From assembly GCA_021014325.1 (NCBI GenBank), contig CM037474.1:21818488-21882487 (forward strand): 64,000 bases of DNA, written 5' to 3'. Made by a program: the position numbers and the translations under genes. Below are positions 1 through 10,484 of this stretch, one piece after another (the stretch's first letter is position 1; each line of letters starts with the position of its first letter). This DNA comes from Plazaster borealis (lineage: Eukaryota; Echinodermata; Asteroidea; Forcipulatida; Labidiasteridae). The notes under the pieces are model-generated. The model was given only the letters and a program-made list of their open reading frames with translations. It was not told the DNA's origin and made no database searches.

Positions 1-365
1 CGGGCGAGTTGGTCTATAAAAAGCATTTGTAACCATTTGTTATAAAATGCATATGGTTAGAAAGATGCTTTGAAAGAAGAATACAATGATCCACACAAAT
101 ATGTCTCCAAATTGCGTGGTTTTTCTTTTACATCGTGAACAAACACGGTCGGCCATTTTGTGGAGTCAAATTTTTGACTCCACAAAATGGCCGACCGTGT
201 TAGATCGCAAAGTAAAAGGAAAACCATGCAATTTTGAGGCATATTTGTGTGGATCATTGTATTCTAGTTTTATAATGTCTTTCTAACCATATGCATTTTA
301 TAACAAACGGTTACAAATGCTTTTTATAGACCAACTCGCCCGATCCAAGGCAACGTGTCCCTTTA
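1..365. repeat. Foldback MITE, family FB1 (left edge cut by window)
   Basis: The left arm starts with CGGGCGAGTTGGTCTATAAA and the right arm ends with its inverse followed by ATCCAAGGCAACGTGTCCCT. The two arms are inverted copies of each other over almost their whole length. The centre is a near-perfect palindrome around CGGTCGGCCATTTTGTGGAG. A complete copy lies at 1381-1768. The short open frames on both strands of this element are by-products of its symmetry, not genes. Confidence 0.85.
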
Positions 366-459
366 AGTTCAGCTGGATCAACCTAGCCCCGGAGCACTGT
401 TTCTCTATAATAGTCAAATTCACAAGTTATGTCATAATTTATAAGTCATTGTTACTTGC
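366..459. other. ZMYND10 intron 5 start, unremarkable
   Basis: Short stretch between the FB1 element and ZMYND10 exon 5. It holds only the start of intron 5. No further ZMYND10 exon is visible to the left edge. Confidence 0.6.
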
Positions 460-3400
460 CTCCATTCCGCCTGCTTCTTTGATGTCAGATGCCGTCTTGG
501 GCGTGGCATCCTCATTATCATCTTCATCATCCTCTGCTTCTTGTCTGTGGTTGAAATAGGAAACATACCAATAAAGAAAAGACAATCGGTAAAGTGGTTT
601 GAATAAGGAAGTAAGGTCTCATTTAGTGAAGACAATGAAACAATGGTAAACTTAACCTAGTTTGATAAAAAGGCAAAAATCTTGTTGAACATCCATTTTT
701 TTTACTACAACTCTTCATCTGTAAGATGAGTACAGGCCTGGAATTTCATCTTTGAGAGGGCAAGGCCATTTTCATTTTTCAAAGGGCCCTTCGGCCATGA
801 AGGGGCACCAAGGCCAAGACCAGAGGCAACAAAGACCACGGCCTCCGTGTAATTCCAGGCCTGTGAGTATCCAAAAATGTTAACTTGTAGACACTTGGAA
901 ACACAAGATTGCATCTCTCACCATTGTGTTACGGGGTTAAAGAAAGTTTAAGTAAGATATCACCTCATTGCAGCTATGCTAAACTGCTGAGCTGGTAAAC
1001 AACCTTTCTGCTCTGGGTCCTAGTTCATAAAGCTGTTAAGCAGAAAATGTAGCTTAAACATTTTTTCTGAGTAACTTTTTTCTGCTCAGCAAAAATTAGC
1101 AGGGAACCAGTCACACACGATACACATTACATTGTATCTAGGCTGGTAACCTGTTTCTGCTAAGCAGGTTTTTTCTATACTTAGCAAATTTAAGGGCTCA
1201 CTTGCTTAGTGAAGTTGGGCCCAGAATCCAAGATTGGTCATTTTATATGTTTACCTTGCAATGAGGTATGTAATCTTCCTGTAGCAGTAATCGATGATAT
1301 CAAGGATGCAATCTTCAGCTGCTTCACATGGCTCCTAAAAAAAGACCGTCAGGAAATCAGTTTTCAAAATGACAATGTTTAAAGGGACACGTTGCCTTGG
1401 ATCGGACGAGTTGGTTTAAAAAAAGGGCGTTTTTAACCGTTTGTTATAAAATGCATATGGTTAGAAAGACTTTATGAAAGTAGAATACAATGATCCACAC
1501 AAATATGTCTCGAAATTGCGTGGTTTTCCTTATACTTTGCAAACTAACACGGTCGGCCATTTTGTGGAGTCAAAAATTTGACTCCACAAAATGGCCAACC
1601 GTGTTTGCTCATGATATAAAAGGAAAACCACGCAATTTCGAGACATACTTGTGTGGATCATTGTATTCTACTTTAATAGCGTCTTTCTAACCACATGCAT
1701 TTTATAACAAACGGTTACAAATGCTTTTTATGGACCAACTCGCCCGATCCAAGGCAACGTGTCCCTTTAAATGTACTACATTCAGCAGGTTCCGCCTACA
1801 CCTGTAAGCAAGAAATCTAAGTACAGACTGCCATGCCATGCTTTGCAGTGGCATGATTTGTCGCTAGACCTAGTTTCATAAATCTACCATTAGTGTCAGG
1901 CAATTTCGCATTTAATAAAAATTAAGTGTTGTTAAAATTGAACACAGGGGGGTTTCGGTTGAAACAGATAAAACATCAAGATTTCATACTTGAAATAAAC
2001 TGGAAATTGTAATATTTTGTCAAATTTGGTTGTGAACCCTTTAATAACTCTTAATAAATATTTATTACTTGAACTTTTGGACAAAAACAAGGGTGGTTTC
2101 GGCGAATGGGCGAAACCCCCAATACATTGAATATTGTTAGTGTTCTACCCATACTCAGTACCTTCCCAAGTCCAGTGAAAAAAATCCAAAGGCATATTAC
2201 TCGGGTGGGATTCGAACCGACGACGTTTGCCATTCTAGAGCAGATAGCTTACCACAAGACCACCGAGCTTGCCTGGTAGCTAGAGGCAGTTTAAATTCTA
2301 TATTTTAGCAGTGGGTACCGCAGCGAGTAATAATGCACTGTAGTAAAGTGCACTCAAATTGGGTCTTCATCAACTTTAGTTTGGAAAATCACAGGCCCAT
2401 GACACACGAGGCAATTTACAGGCAACCACTTCTAAGTAATCTCCCATAGAAAATTCCTTCACACTTCAGTTTTCTTATTATTTTCTTGGGGATAGTTTAG
2501 TGAGTTACAGCTAGAAGAATGTCTGTTGTGCTGCCAAAGTGTCCCTTTTGCATGCAGTGCAGTTGGTTGACTCCAAGTTGCCTAAAAATATTGCCCTGTG
2601 TGACATGGCCTTTAGATTTAGTAAAGTCTGTCTCCTGAGCCAATATGGCTCATCAGGCCGGTGTTTATATCCGGTTTCCTTGCCATTAAACAACTGAGAA
2701 TATTTCCATTCCCCCTGGACAAGCTGCCAGTCCATCACAGGTTACTCCCCAGCTCTGGCTGGTACCCATTTGTACTCCTGGGTGAAAAGAAGCAATTATG
2801 GTTAAGTGTCTTGCTGAATATTTCTTTTCCCCTGGACAAGCTGCCAGTCCATCGCAGGTTACTCCCCAGCTCTGGCTGGTACCCATTTGTACTTCTGGGT
2901 GAAGAGAAGCAATTATGGTTAAGCGTCTTGCTTAACCCCTTGAAGACGGAAGGCGGCTATGTCCGCTAATCGGGGGTCCGGAATGCTGTGGACAGTGTAT
3001 GTGGTACAGCCCTGGAATGCAGTCTGCGGCCAGTACAGCTGTGAGCAAACAACGGCTGCTGTGCAGTCATGCGTGTAAGCCGGGCATTGAGGCCGGATAA
3101 TACCGGCGTCAAGGGGTTAAGGACACAAGTGTTACGACCGGGACTTGAACCCACACTCTGCTGACCAGAAACACCACAGCTTGAGTCTGGTGCTCTTATC
3201 CACTCGGCCACGACACACCCTTTAGATTTTAGACATAGTATTACCTTGTGATAGAGTATCGTCTCCAGCAGGTTGACCAGCGTTGCCTCATGGTAGAGAC
3301 TCATGTACAGTGGGATGGTGGTACGGGGTTCAAAGTTCATCCTCTTGATGATGGAGAAGACTTTCAGCTGCCAGACTTCAGTAGAGATGAGATCAGTGAT

Positions 3401-6282
3401 AATGACAGGAATCTATAAATTCAAAATCAAAGATTATCACAGAGACAAAATAAGGTTGGGGCATTTAACCAATTAACCGTTTAACCATGAAAAAAACATT
3501 GAAATCTGTTTCCAAATTGCCTTAACGGAGCGCCACATAAGAGAAGACTCCCCTAAAAGGACCCTTGAGATTTTAACACAGAGATGCCACTGTGGTAACG
3601 AAAAAAACCCTGAAAATTATTTTTCCTTAGACAAAAGCAGAAAGCCACTGAATGAATGTCGAAGTGGTAACCATTGTGACAAATTATCGCAGAGCAATCA
3701 TCGCAGAGATGCCAAAATTGAATTCCCAAAAAGAGTAGCACCGCCGAGCACTTAAGTTCAAGTCAGGCATACAACTCACCGAGCCGTAAAAAGAGGAAAA
3801 TTACGACATTTACGATATAAACTAATATTTTGAAAAAACGGAAGTTGAGGTTAATTTTTTTTTTAAACCGGAAATCCGGGTAGATCCAGGAAAGTGGCAT
3901 CTCTGTAAAAACATAAATTACAACAACATGTGGCAATAATGGTACCTAAGATTAAGGATGGCATTTTTCCAGGGGCTTTTGTGGACGGTCAATATACAGA
4001 TTGAGCACACAATCTGGGAATGACAAAAGCGAGCGAAAAATCCTTAAAATGAGTAGCACAATCTTTTAGATTGGGCAAACCTCCAAAATGCCTCAACATG
4101 TTTTCTTCCATAGATCTGTGTACACTACCTGCGATAACGAAGCCTCTGTCTCCTTATAGCCTTACATGGTTACATAACCTGTATCCAGTGGCACAGTTTA
4201 CTGAAGCATGCTGTCAAGTACATGTACTTAATAATAATAATAATAATACTGGGTTCTTATATAGCGCTTTATCACATCCCTAGGGGCGTATCAAAGCGCT
4301 CAGTATCTTTTCCTGCAAGGTATGCGGAGCTACCTTTTGAAGTATGAGACTTTTTTCCTTTATAGCACCATTTATTGGTTTACAGGGTGCTGTGGCGCAA
4401 TATGCTACCGATCAAACCAGGATCGATATAGGTCTATAAATATGGAGTGTACAAAACATGATTGCAAATTAATGCACAAAACCCCCAACCATGCGATAAT
4501 TGTAACCCACGATCCTCCCGTAAGGGACATGACCAAGAGCTACGGTTACCGCAGCTAGCTGTCAAGGTAATACCTTCTGATGCTGAATGAGTAACTCCTT
4601 AATATATTCATCCTCATTTGCCGAAGCATGAAGAACTGCTTGGATGTTGAGTTTCTCCAGATACTCGTGCTGTTTCATCCATCTGTAAATGTAAAGAGGA
4701 CAACATCACTGTCACTGTTTTCAATCTTCATGTAGACAGTTTGGTAATTTGTTAATGGTAATTTGTTTTCATGGTAATCTGCGCCATCTTGTTCAAGGGG
4801 CAGATCTGCTTTAGTTCGAAGACTCATCTGCGACTCAAATGCATCTGGAAGGTGGTAGAAAGTTAAAGGCACTGAACACGTTTGATAATTGTCAAAGACC
4901 AGTATTCTCACTTGGTGTATCCCAACATATGCATAAAATAACAAGCCTGTGAAAATTTGGGCTCAATTGGTCATCGAAGTTGCAAGAAATGATGAAAGAA
5001 AAAACACCCTTGTTGTACAAATTTGTTTGCTTTCAGATAGGAATAAAAGGCTTCTTGCAAGAAGTCTTTTATTTTAGTGAAAAATTACCTCTTTCTCAAA
5101 AACTACGTTACTTCAGAGGGAGTCGTTTCTCACAATATTTTATACTATCAACAGCTCTCCGTTGCTCGTTACCAAGTAAGTTTTTATGCTTATATACATA
5201 TTTTGAGTAGTTACCAAACGTGTACAGTGCCTTTAAAGCACATGACAACAAGTGTTCCAAGTTTAAACAAATCTTCCCCTTGAACAACATGGTGCAAGTG
5301 ATCGTGAAAGTGCTTATAAATTGTCACTTTGGTTTGTGTTCCTTTTGGGGGTTTTCCTCCTGCATAAACTGGAAGTTCTTCATTGTTTCTTTACAAAGGT
5401 TGGTGTGATGTTTCTATTTTAGGATGTTTATAATTCAGATTTAGATTCAGAAGAACATAACTTAGCAGTCCAAGACTGAATAGTGATTGTGTTTTAAAAT
5501 GGGATAGAAAACACACTACGGAATGCAGGGCCACTTCCAGTTGCAATAATCGTAACCCTCCATCCTTCATACGCCGACGGTCTGCAACTGTTGGGAGGAT
5601 GGAGGGTTACACCTCGTAACTAGGCCACTTCCAAAGTCATATTTAAGAAGATTAGTCTCAAGCTTTAAAGGATTGTAGTCCATAACTAAGTGACCTTTTT
5701 CTCAACACTTAATCTGCATGACTCATGAGAGCAAAGGCATGCCCTTATTAAAACCTCATTCATATTTTGTACTTAACTTTAGTTTTTGCAATAAATTTTC
5801 TTTAAAGGAAAGTCTATTTTTAACCTGATGTTTTCTATCAATTATTATGATTAACACTAATTAAGGCATCGATAATTTTATTAAAAATATTGACAAACAA
5901 CCCAACTAAACTCCTAAAAGAACTATCTGAAAAGTCAAAAATCAACAAGTACAAGAAGGCTTAAATTATTTTGTATTTACTCAAACATTTCAAGCAATTT
6001 CAAATGTGATTCAAGTAATTTAAACAAGTTCTCACTGAAGTAGGGGCCTAGTTTTAGCAGTTGAGTTAGGCCTATTTAATTAAGACAAAACAAGTATTAT
6101 TAAATAAAACAAAAGTAAGTGAAGTAAAAATAATTAAGTTGATGTTAAGACTTTCCAAAAAAGATTTACAAACTGAAACCTTACTTTGGACTACCGATGT
6201 CTTTAATTGGAATAACTTCCAGTGATTCTACGTAAGCTTCGGCTTCAGAAGAAAGCAAAACACTGGCTCCATCAGATGCCAT
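460..6282 (-). CDS. ZMYND10: ZMYND10, N-terminal coding exons 1-5 (gene continues past the left edge)
   Basis: Zinc finger MYND-domain protein 10 is a cytoplasmic factor needed for pre-assembly of axonemal dynein arms in motile cilia. Five exons can be read on the minus strand: 6282-6185, 4682-4574, 3412-3245, 1334-1255 and 544-460, together 540 nt or 180 codons. Each junction keeps the frame (phases 2, 0, 0, 2), and introns 1-4 have GT donors and AG acceptors. The translation includes WMKQHEYLEKLNIQ, TTIPLYMSLYHEATLVNLLE and EAAEDCILDIIDYCYRKIT, which match the N-terminal half of vertebrate ZMYND10 as I recall it. The start ATG at 6282 gives MASDGASVLLSSEAEAYVES. Exon 5 is acidic (EAEDDEDDNED), a region that varies in the family, and ends at a probable GC donor. 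The C-terminal MYND zinc finger is not in the window. Introns hold SINEs, MITEs and a piggyBac-like element. Confidence 0.9.
735..915. repeat. Dispersed repeat in ZMYND10 intron 4
   Basis: CAGGCCTGGAATT occurs near 735 and its inverse near 853-867, so the segment is a short foldback. The words 'tcttggcc' and 'gaaggggcacc' resemble sequence near 39330-39640, which suggests a dispersed family. No protein is supported. Confidence 0.4.
1015..1215. repeat. Foldback repeat, family FB5 (TAAGCAGAAA type)
   Basis: An imperfect inverted repeat with arms built from 'taagcagaaaa', 'gctggtaacctgtttctgct' and 'gggcccagaa'. Relatives are near 10035-10370, 10840-11010, 12095-12260, 20585-20760, 24490-24640, 36535-36620, 52230-52340 and 52490-52665, often reading 'ggttaccag'. 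I know no name for it. Confidence 0.6.
1381..1768. repeat. Foldback MITE, family FB1 (complete copy)
   Basis: A full palindromic element inside ZMYND10 intron 3. Its terminal inverted repeats begin AAAGGGACACGTTGCCTTGG and end with the inverse. Symmetry holds inward to a central hairpin with arms containing GACTCCACAAAATGGCC. No transposase is encoded, so it must be mobilised in trans if at all. Confidence 0.9.
2145..2275 (-). mobile_element. tRNA-derived SINE, family B (fragment)
   Basis: On the minus strand the head shows a box-A-like GTGGTCTTGTGGTAAGC and a box-B-like GGTTCGAATCCCACCCGAGT. The tail includes 'cttgggaaggtactgag', which is shared with the fragment at 41215-41325. This is a retroposed tRNA-like promoter rather than a functional tRNA, because the stem pairing is incomplete and a shared non-tRNA tail follows. 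Confidence 0.65.
2706..2931 (-). repeat. SINE A body, duplicated in tandem (about 114 bp x 2)
   Basis: Two successive copies of a segment containing CTGGACAAGCTGCCAGTCCA and 'gaagcaattatggttaag', starting near 2718 and 2832. The second copy leads into the SINE A head at 3121-3219 once the MITE at 2936-3116 is left out. The word 'agaagcaattat' recurs near 54253. Confidence 0.6.
2936..3116. mobile_element. piggyBac-like MITE with TTAA target duplication
   Basis: The element begins CCCCTTGAAGACGG and ends with the imperfect inverse CCGGCGTCAAGGGG. It is flanked by TTAA at 2932-2935 and TTAA at 3117-3120. A TTAA duplication with a terminal repeat starting CCC is the hallmark of piggyBac superfamily elements. 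It is 181 bp, encodes no transposase, and splits a SINE A copy. Confidence 0.75.
3121..3219 (-). mobile_element. tRNA-derived SINE, family A (head)
   Basis: On the minus strand this reads GTGTCGTGGCCGAGTGGATA followed by a box B GGGTTCAAGTCCCGGTCG. The tRNA-Leu/Ser-like head matches the longer plus-strand copies at 38625-39035 and 41583-41960. Its body continues to the left of the MITE at 2936-3116. Confidence 0.8.
3420..4225. other. ZMYND10 intron 2, no gene seen
   Basis: Plain intronic sequence. Nothing recognisable was seen apart from A/T runs; open frames here are short and match nothing I know. Confidence 0.5.
4229..4440 (-). mobile_element. tRNA-derived SINE, family A (tail and body)
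   Basis: Starts with an (AAT)n run at 4229-4247, the inverse of the 3' tail of SINE A. It then reads through 'ttcttatatagcgctttatc' and 'tgctgtggcgcaatatgc', inverse matches to the tail and body of the copy at 38625-39035. It is 5'-truncated, as is usual for SINEs. Confidence 0.75.
4865..5240. repeat. Foldback MITE, family FB2
   Basis: Terminal inverted repeats begin AAAGGCACTGAACACGTTTG and end with the inverse. Conserved inner blocks include 'tcatcgaagttgcaagaaa' and 'cctctttctcaaaaactacg'. The apex is a short perfect palindrome around CTTCTTGCAAGAAG. It lies in ZMYND10 intron 1. Other copies are at 10485-10830, 13898-14282, 36690-37064, 55518-55864, 57826-58196 and 63803-64000. Confidence 0.9.
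5520..6180. other. ZMYND10 intron 1, remainder
   Basis: Contains a small inverted repeat at about 5530-5640 (CCACTTCC and 'taaccctccatcct' with their inverses), then AT-rich sequence. No exon or gene is visible. Confidence 0.45.
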
Positions 6283-6629
6283 CGTGAACAATTTTCATTG
6301 ACGCTGTAATCATGGAAACGTGGAAATGGTTTAGAGAAAGTCTTAGCCATAATCCATGGGGTAAAAGGTTGTTGATGTTAGTCTTGATACAAAAACGTTT
6401 TTAGAATGGACAGTGTCGGCTAAGTGATTATAGAGGGCGCACTGCATTTTGTTGGCACGCAATCGGTAAACGGTTGCTGTTAAATTCTCGGAGATTATTT
6501 CTAGAATAAAAAGAATAGATCGGACTTTTAACCCGTCAGATGTTTTACACGCAAAGATTAATAAATTCTTTCCCATTATATTAGACTAAGATTTTGTTGT
6601 GGCGCTTTCTTTTCCTGTTAGCAGAAGTT

Positions 6630-7083
6630 AAAGGAACATTACAGAATTGGTTTTTGCTAACAAAACAGTTAAGCACTATTGGTAATTACTCAAAATAATT
6701 ATTAGCACAAAACCTTACTTGGTATCAAGTAATGGGGAGAGGTTGGTAGTATAAAACATTGTGAGAAACGGCTCCCTCTGAAGTGGAGTAGTTTTCGAGA
6801 AAGAAGTAATTTTCCACGAATTTGATTTCGAGACCTCAAGTCTAGAACTTGAGGTCTCGAAATCAAGCATCTGAAAGCACACAACTTCGTGTGACAAGGG
6901 TGTTTTTTCTTTCATAGTTATCTTGCAACTCCGACGACCGATCGAGCTCAAATTTTCACAGGTTTGTTATTTTATGCATATGTTGAGATACACCAAGTGA
7001 GAAGACTGGTCTTTGACAATTACCAATAGTGTACACTGTCTTTAAAGAAAATGTTCATTACCAGTTCTGTAACGTTCCTTTAA
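6630..7083. repeat. TIR element FB3 with a nested FB2 copy
   Basis: The outer ends are TAAAGGAACATTACAGAATT on the left and the near inverse CAGTTCTGTAACGTTCCTTTA on the right (one base trimmed in quoting). Inside, from about 6672 to 7045, lies an FB2 copy whose apex is a palindrome around CTCAAGTCTAGAACTTGAG. The same outer family occurs at 38467-39245 with a SINE inside. It lies between ZMYND10 and the lectin gene. Confidence 0.75.
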
Positions 7084-8000
7084 CAATTGTAGTCAATACA
7101 CATTAATATTTTTTTCTAATCCTCTTGTCTGATTTTATTACTACTGCAAACATTACGGATCGAGCATGTACTTTTCTTTACCTTAACTGTGTATAAAGAT
7201 CTCTGACATAAAGAATAGATATTCTTTTAATTATCCCAACTGAAGCTCGATGATCCAAAAGTACCTGATGCAATTGACCCAATATTTTGACCGCATGAGG
7301 GCGCTTTCAAAGGCTAGTTTCCTTTGGCATGACAAACTTATTTTGACTGCCTGTATATGTTGCTAACCCCAGTTCGTTTTACTTGTTTCGCACCATATAG
7401 ATTTGGTTCAGACACGCCCTCACAAACACGGTCAAAAATACTGCGAATTAATAATGTGCAATTAGATCCGAGTTGATGGATTGGGGCGGGGCCGAGGGAT
7501 CGGATGGGCCAAACACCTTATTTCAGCATTTTTGTAATGCAGATTTGTTCGCAATAAAACTCACCAATCATTGTTGACCATGTCCCTGGTCCCAAATTGT
7601 AGGTGTAGGCCTTCACCCCACCCCATGGCCTCATATCCCTGAGCATCATATGACCATTCAAACCGCCAGTAGCAAAACAATGGCTAGGTACTAAAATATA
7701 TCTCAAAATAAATTGTCTATTATTATCACTCACGTGATTAAACTGTAACATCAAATTTTACTAAGCAAGCAAAATTGATATCGAATCAACAGCTCTTTGA
7801 GAAATCGAGCCCTGCCGCTGTTACTAATTCCTCCCTTCAAAGTTAACCCAACGCCTGACCGCCCAGCCCCCGGGAATTGACACTCTGGACGCGCCCCTGG
7901 TTTCGTACTTTTATTTATGAGAGTAATATATTGAAATAAATTACAATAATTAGTTGCAGTGGATGAGTGGCATGTGCACGGTGTGTCGACCATGATAAAA
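7084..8000. other. Intergenic region upstream of the lectin gene
   Basis: No gene seen. AT-rich sequence, then repeat-like sequence near 7770-7910. Open frames are under 100 codons and match nothing I recognise. Confidence 0.45.
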
Positions 8001-8007
8001 TACTGCG

Positions 8008-8014
8008 TATAAAA
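8008..8014 (+). promoter_or_regulatory. TATA box of the lectin gene
   Basis: TATAAAA lies about 55-60 bases before the ATG at 8068. That would put transcription start near 8035-8045 and leave a 5' leader of about 25-30 bases. The position is inferred from usual TATA spacing. Confidence 0.55.
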
Positions 8015-8067
8015 ACACACACATTGCCTGCTCTTCGACAAAACTCGGCAGCCTCTTCTCGGTCACA

Positions 8068-8820
8068 ATGGCAAGAGGGGACCGATTTCTCGTTTGGCTT
8101 TTCGCCCTCAAGTTTCTGCTGTCCCCTTGTGTTTTGGCAAACCAATGCCCGCCTGATTGGGAACGAGTCGGCAAGGCTTGTTATCGTCAGATAGAAACAA
8201 AAGAGACTTGGGACGATGCCGCGGTGAAGTGCCGTGATTTAGGTGGTGGCTTGGCCGTACCGGACTCCATGGCAGAGCAAGAAGATATTTGGAAGACGGT
8301 CAAGAGCTGGGAAGTTGAGTCTTCACATTCAGATGATTTCTGGATCGGTTGTCGTGGGGGTGAAGATAGAGATTGGGACTGTGTTGAGCATGATGGCACA
8401 GAGGGTAATTTTAACCACTGGAATGGATCGAGTCATGAAAAGATGTCCAACGAAAAGTGCGCAGTGGTTAAAGGTCGTGAGGGTCGGTGGTTTGCCGAAA
8501 AATGCAAAAAGAAGTACAACTACGCCATCTGCGAGACCTCACAGTCACAGAACGTTGAAGTTCCCACTTACTGCGCCATAACCGACGATAACGGCCACAT
8601 CTTGAGCCACTGTCTGACCGGTCATTCTTTCAGGGATTTACCGACCAAGGGCGTCATCGCGTGCAGTTCCGCGTGCCGTCAGGAGCCACGTTGCCGCTCT
8701 TTCAACGTCGTAATCCGCGGAGACAAGAAAGTCTGCTACCTGAACGACAAGAGACGCCATGAGGTGGGACAGGAAGATTTCGCATCAAAAGAAAACTGCT
8801 TCTATTTCGAGGGGAATTAA
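8068..8820 (+). CDS. Secreted C-type lectin with C-terminal PAN/apple-like domain
   Basis: A 250-residue protein encoded without introns. Residues 1 to about 25 are a signal peptide (FLVWLFALKFLLSPCVLA), so it is probably secreted. Residues 27-157 form a long-form C-type lectin domain: Cys27/Cys38, Cys55/Cys155 and Cys131/Cys146 fit the usual disulfides, with an extra pair Cys95/Cys105 beside the WIG motif (FWIGCRGG). The EPN/QPD sugar-specificity motif and the WND calcium motif are absent; 'RWFAEKC' stands in the WND region. Calcium-dependent sugar binding is therefore doubtful. Residues 169-248 contain six cysteines (169, 182, 199, 203, 209, 223) plus Cys244 and resemble a PAN/apple module. 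An N-glycosylation sequon is at Asn119. Base composition is higher in GC than the surroundings. A role in innate recognition or matrix is likely by family, but ligand and tissue are unknown. Confidence 0.88.
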   Translation: MARGDRFLVWLFALKFLLSPCVLANQCPPDWERVGKACYRQIETKETWDDAAVKCRDLGGGLAVPDSMAEQEDIWKTVKSWEVESSHSDDFWIGCRGGEDRDWDCVEHDGTEGNFNHWNGSSHEKMSNEKCAVVKGREGRWFAEKCKKKYNYAICETSQSQNVEVPTYCAITDDNGHILSHCLTGHSFRDLPTKGVIACSSACRQEPRCRSFNVVIRGDKKVCYLNDKRRHEVGQEDFASKENCFYFEGN

Positions 8821-8881
8821 ACACTCAACTCGCCCCGATCAACGATTCGAAACATTTCGCAGAATTTCGGTAAAGAAGAGC

Positions 8882-8887
8882 ATTAAA
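8882..8887 (+). terminator. Possible poly(A) signal of the lectin gene
   Basis: ATTAAA, the commonest variant polyadenylation hexamer, lies about 60 bases after the stop codon. No AATAAA is closer than about 9822. Confidence 0.35.
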
Positions 8888-9059
8888 ATAGGATTGATAC
8901 TGAATATTTCAGGCAAACTTAATCCACTCTCAATATAAGATTGATGACACTGCCGAACAGAGGCAACAAAACTTTTTCGGTCACATTGCATTATTTCTGA
9001 TTGTTTGAATGTTGTTTCCGTCCCCAATTTCACGAACTGCTTGCCACATAATTATACGC

Positions 9060-9420
9060 TTGTAAAGCGGATGATTCTAGGGCCGAAGCGCAGAATTCCG
9101 CGGTAAACAGTGCCATGAAATTGGGCTGGGTGCTTTCCTTCAATGGCGAACAATCAACGTTAGCCGACTTAGGCTGTATCCGAATTAACGGCTATTATGG
9201 CTACGGCTACGGTTACGGCTTCGAATGTTGCTAAGGGTGTTGCTAAGGACGTCCTATACTTCAACGTATGATGATTCGGCGATCCAGCGGTATCCATAGC
9301 TGTAGCCGCCAACGGCCCTATTATGTGCACGTTTCAAACCGGACCGCGTGTACGAACGTCGTTTGCAACAAATCGACGTATACAGTCTTGAGGAGGTTAG
9401 CGTTGGCCTATGTACGCAAC
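9060..9420. repeat. Dispersed repeat (GGCTACGGCTACGG type)
   Basis: Contains 'ggctacggctacggttacgg', 'ttgctaagggtgttgctaag' and 'gacgtcctatacttc'. An inverse relative is at 42838-42960 (for example 'gaagtataggacgtcc' and 'agcaacacccttaccaac'), so it is a dispersed mobile repeat. No coding potential is seen. Confidence 0.5.
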
Positions 9421-9530
9421 TTTTAAAAATTAAGCAAAAGTAGTGACAAGTTTATGAAAATTCCATCTGACCTACCCTTTACCTGAAACATTAAGATTGT
9501 TTGTAGTATAAAGGTTTCGTTTTTACGGAG

Positions 9531-9706
9531 CCCCTAAAGGGACAGGTAAAACAAAAGTTGAAAAGGTAAAAAAAAATATCAAAATTATTTCGTCCCCTCG
9601 AAATAATATTTCGTCCCCTCAAACTAATATTTCATTCCCACAAAATAATTTCAACATTTTGTTTACCTTTTCAAATTTTATTTTACCTGTCCCTTTAGAG
9701 GCTTTT
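9531..9706. repeat. Short TIR element FB4 with internal TTTCGTCCCCTC repeats
   Basis: Left end CCCCTAAAGGGACAGGTAAA, right end its inverse, with a single-base difference in the first bases. Between the arms are three or four degenerate copies of 'aaataatatttcgtcccctc'. A related, longer element ends near 22040. Confidence 0.75.
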
Positions 9707-10034
9707 AATTCGTTGTGTAAAATATATGTGCACTTTTTAACGAATGTTGTGATAGTGATTGTAGTGAAAATAGTTTAAAAAAAAATTAAAAGAGCAGACG
9801 ATAAAACATTGACCAACATGGAATAAAGTCATTGATCTGCTTTCGAGTACGTTGAGGTCTAAAATATTATTGTTAGCGCGATGCCGATTCCGGTCGCGCA
9901 AAATGTTGTGGGACGCACATTCCGTAGCTACTTGTTTATCGACACCATTAATTTGTTATTTCGATGACAACCCTAACCCTATTACATGTCGACTTCTATA
10001 GATAAATAGATTTTAACATTCTGAGAACCTGGCC

Positions 10035-10370
10035 CCGGTTTCAGAGCAGAAAATTCTGCTTAATAATTAGAATACCAGTCATAAATTGTACATTTGACAT
10101 GGCATTTTGGCTGGTAACTGTATTCTTGTAAGCAAAATTGGTTTGCACTGTTAGCTACTTTTTGTGTTTAAACAGCTTATAACTTGACAATGGCCCAAAT
10201 TTTAAACTCATTTAGCAAAAACAAGTAGTCACAAAACAACTTTGCTTACTAGAATAAGGTTACCAGCCAAAATACCATGTCACCAGTATGGTTGGTTTCC
10301 TGCCTTAGTTTTGCTTAGTATAGTATAGATTAAGAAAGAAATGTCCGGATAAGCAGATTGGGCCCTGCCT
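10035..10370. repeat. FB5 family repeats
   Basis: Contains 'ggctggtaactgtattcttg' and later the inverse 'aataaggttaccagccaaa', giving a long imperfect foldback like that at 1015-1215. Confidence 0.55.
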
Positions 10371-10484
10371 GATGGTTGTTTTAATGAATACTTTTGACCT
10401 TTAATGCCGTGATGTTGTAGTATACACAGACACTCAAGTGCAGTATTAGTCTCAAGCAGAGCTTCTTAAAAGCACGGTATATCT

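Noticed and set aside
57..286. Paired 66-codon open frames on both strands
   Set aside because: They lie in the palindromic FB1 element and recur at 1490-1690; symmetry alone makes them.
5077..5290. Open frames containing FLKNYVTSEGVVSHN
   Set aside because: The same phrase appears in FB2 copies at 13928, 36808, 55680 and 57770; it is the translated MITE arm.
9970..9985. CCCTAACCCTA, like telomere repeats
   Set aside because: Only about two units, with no array.
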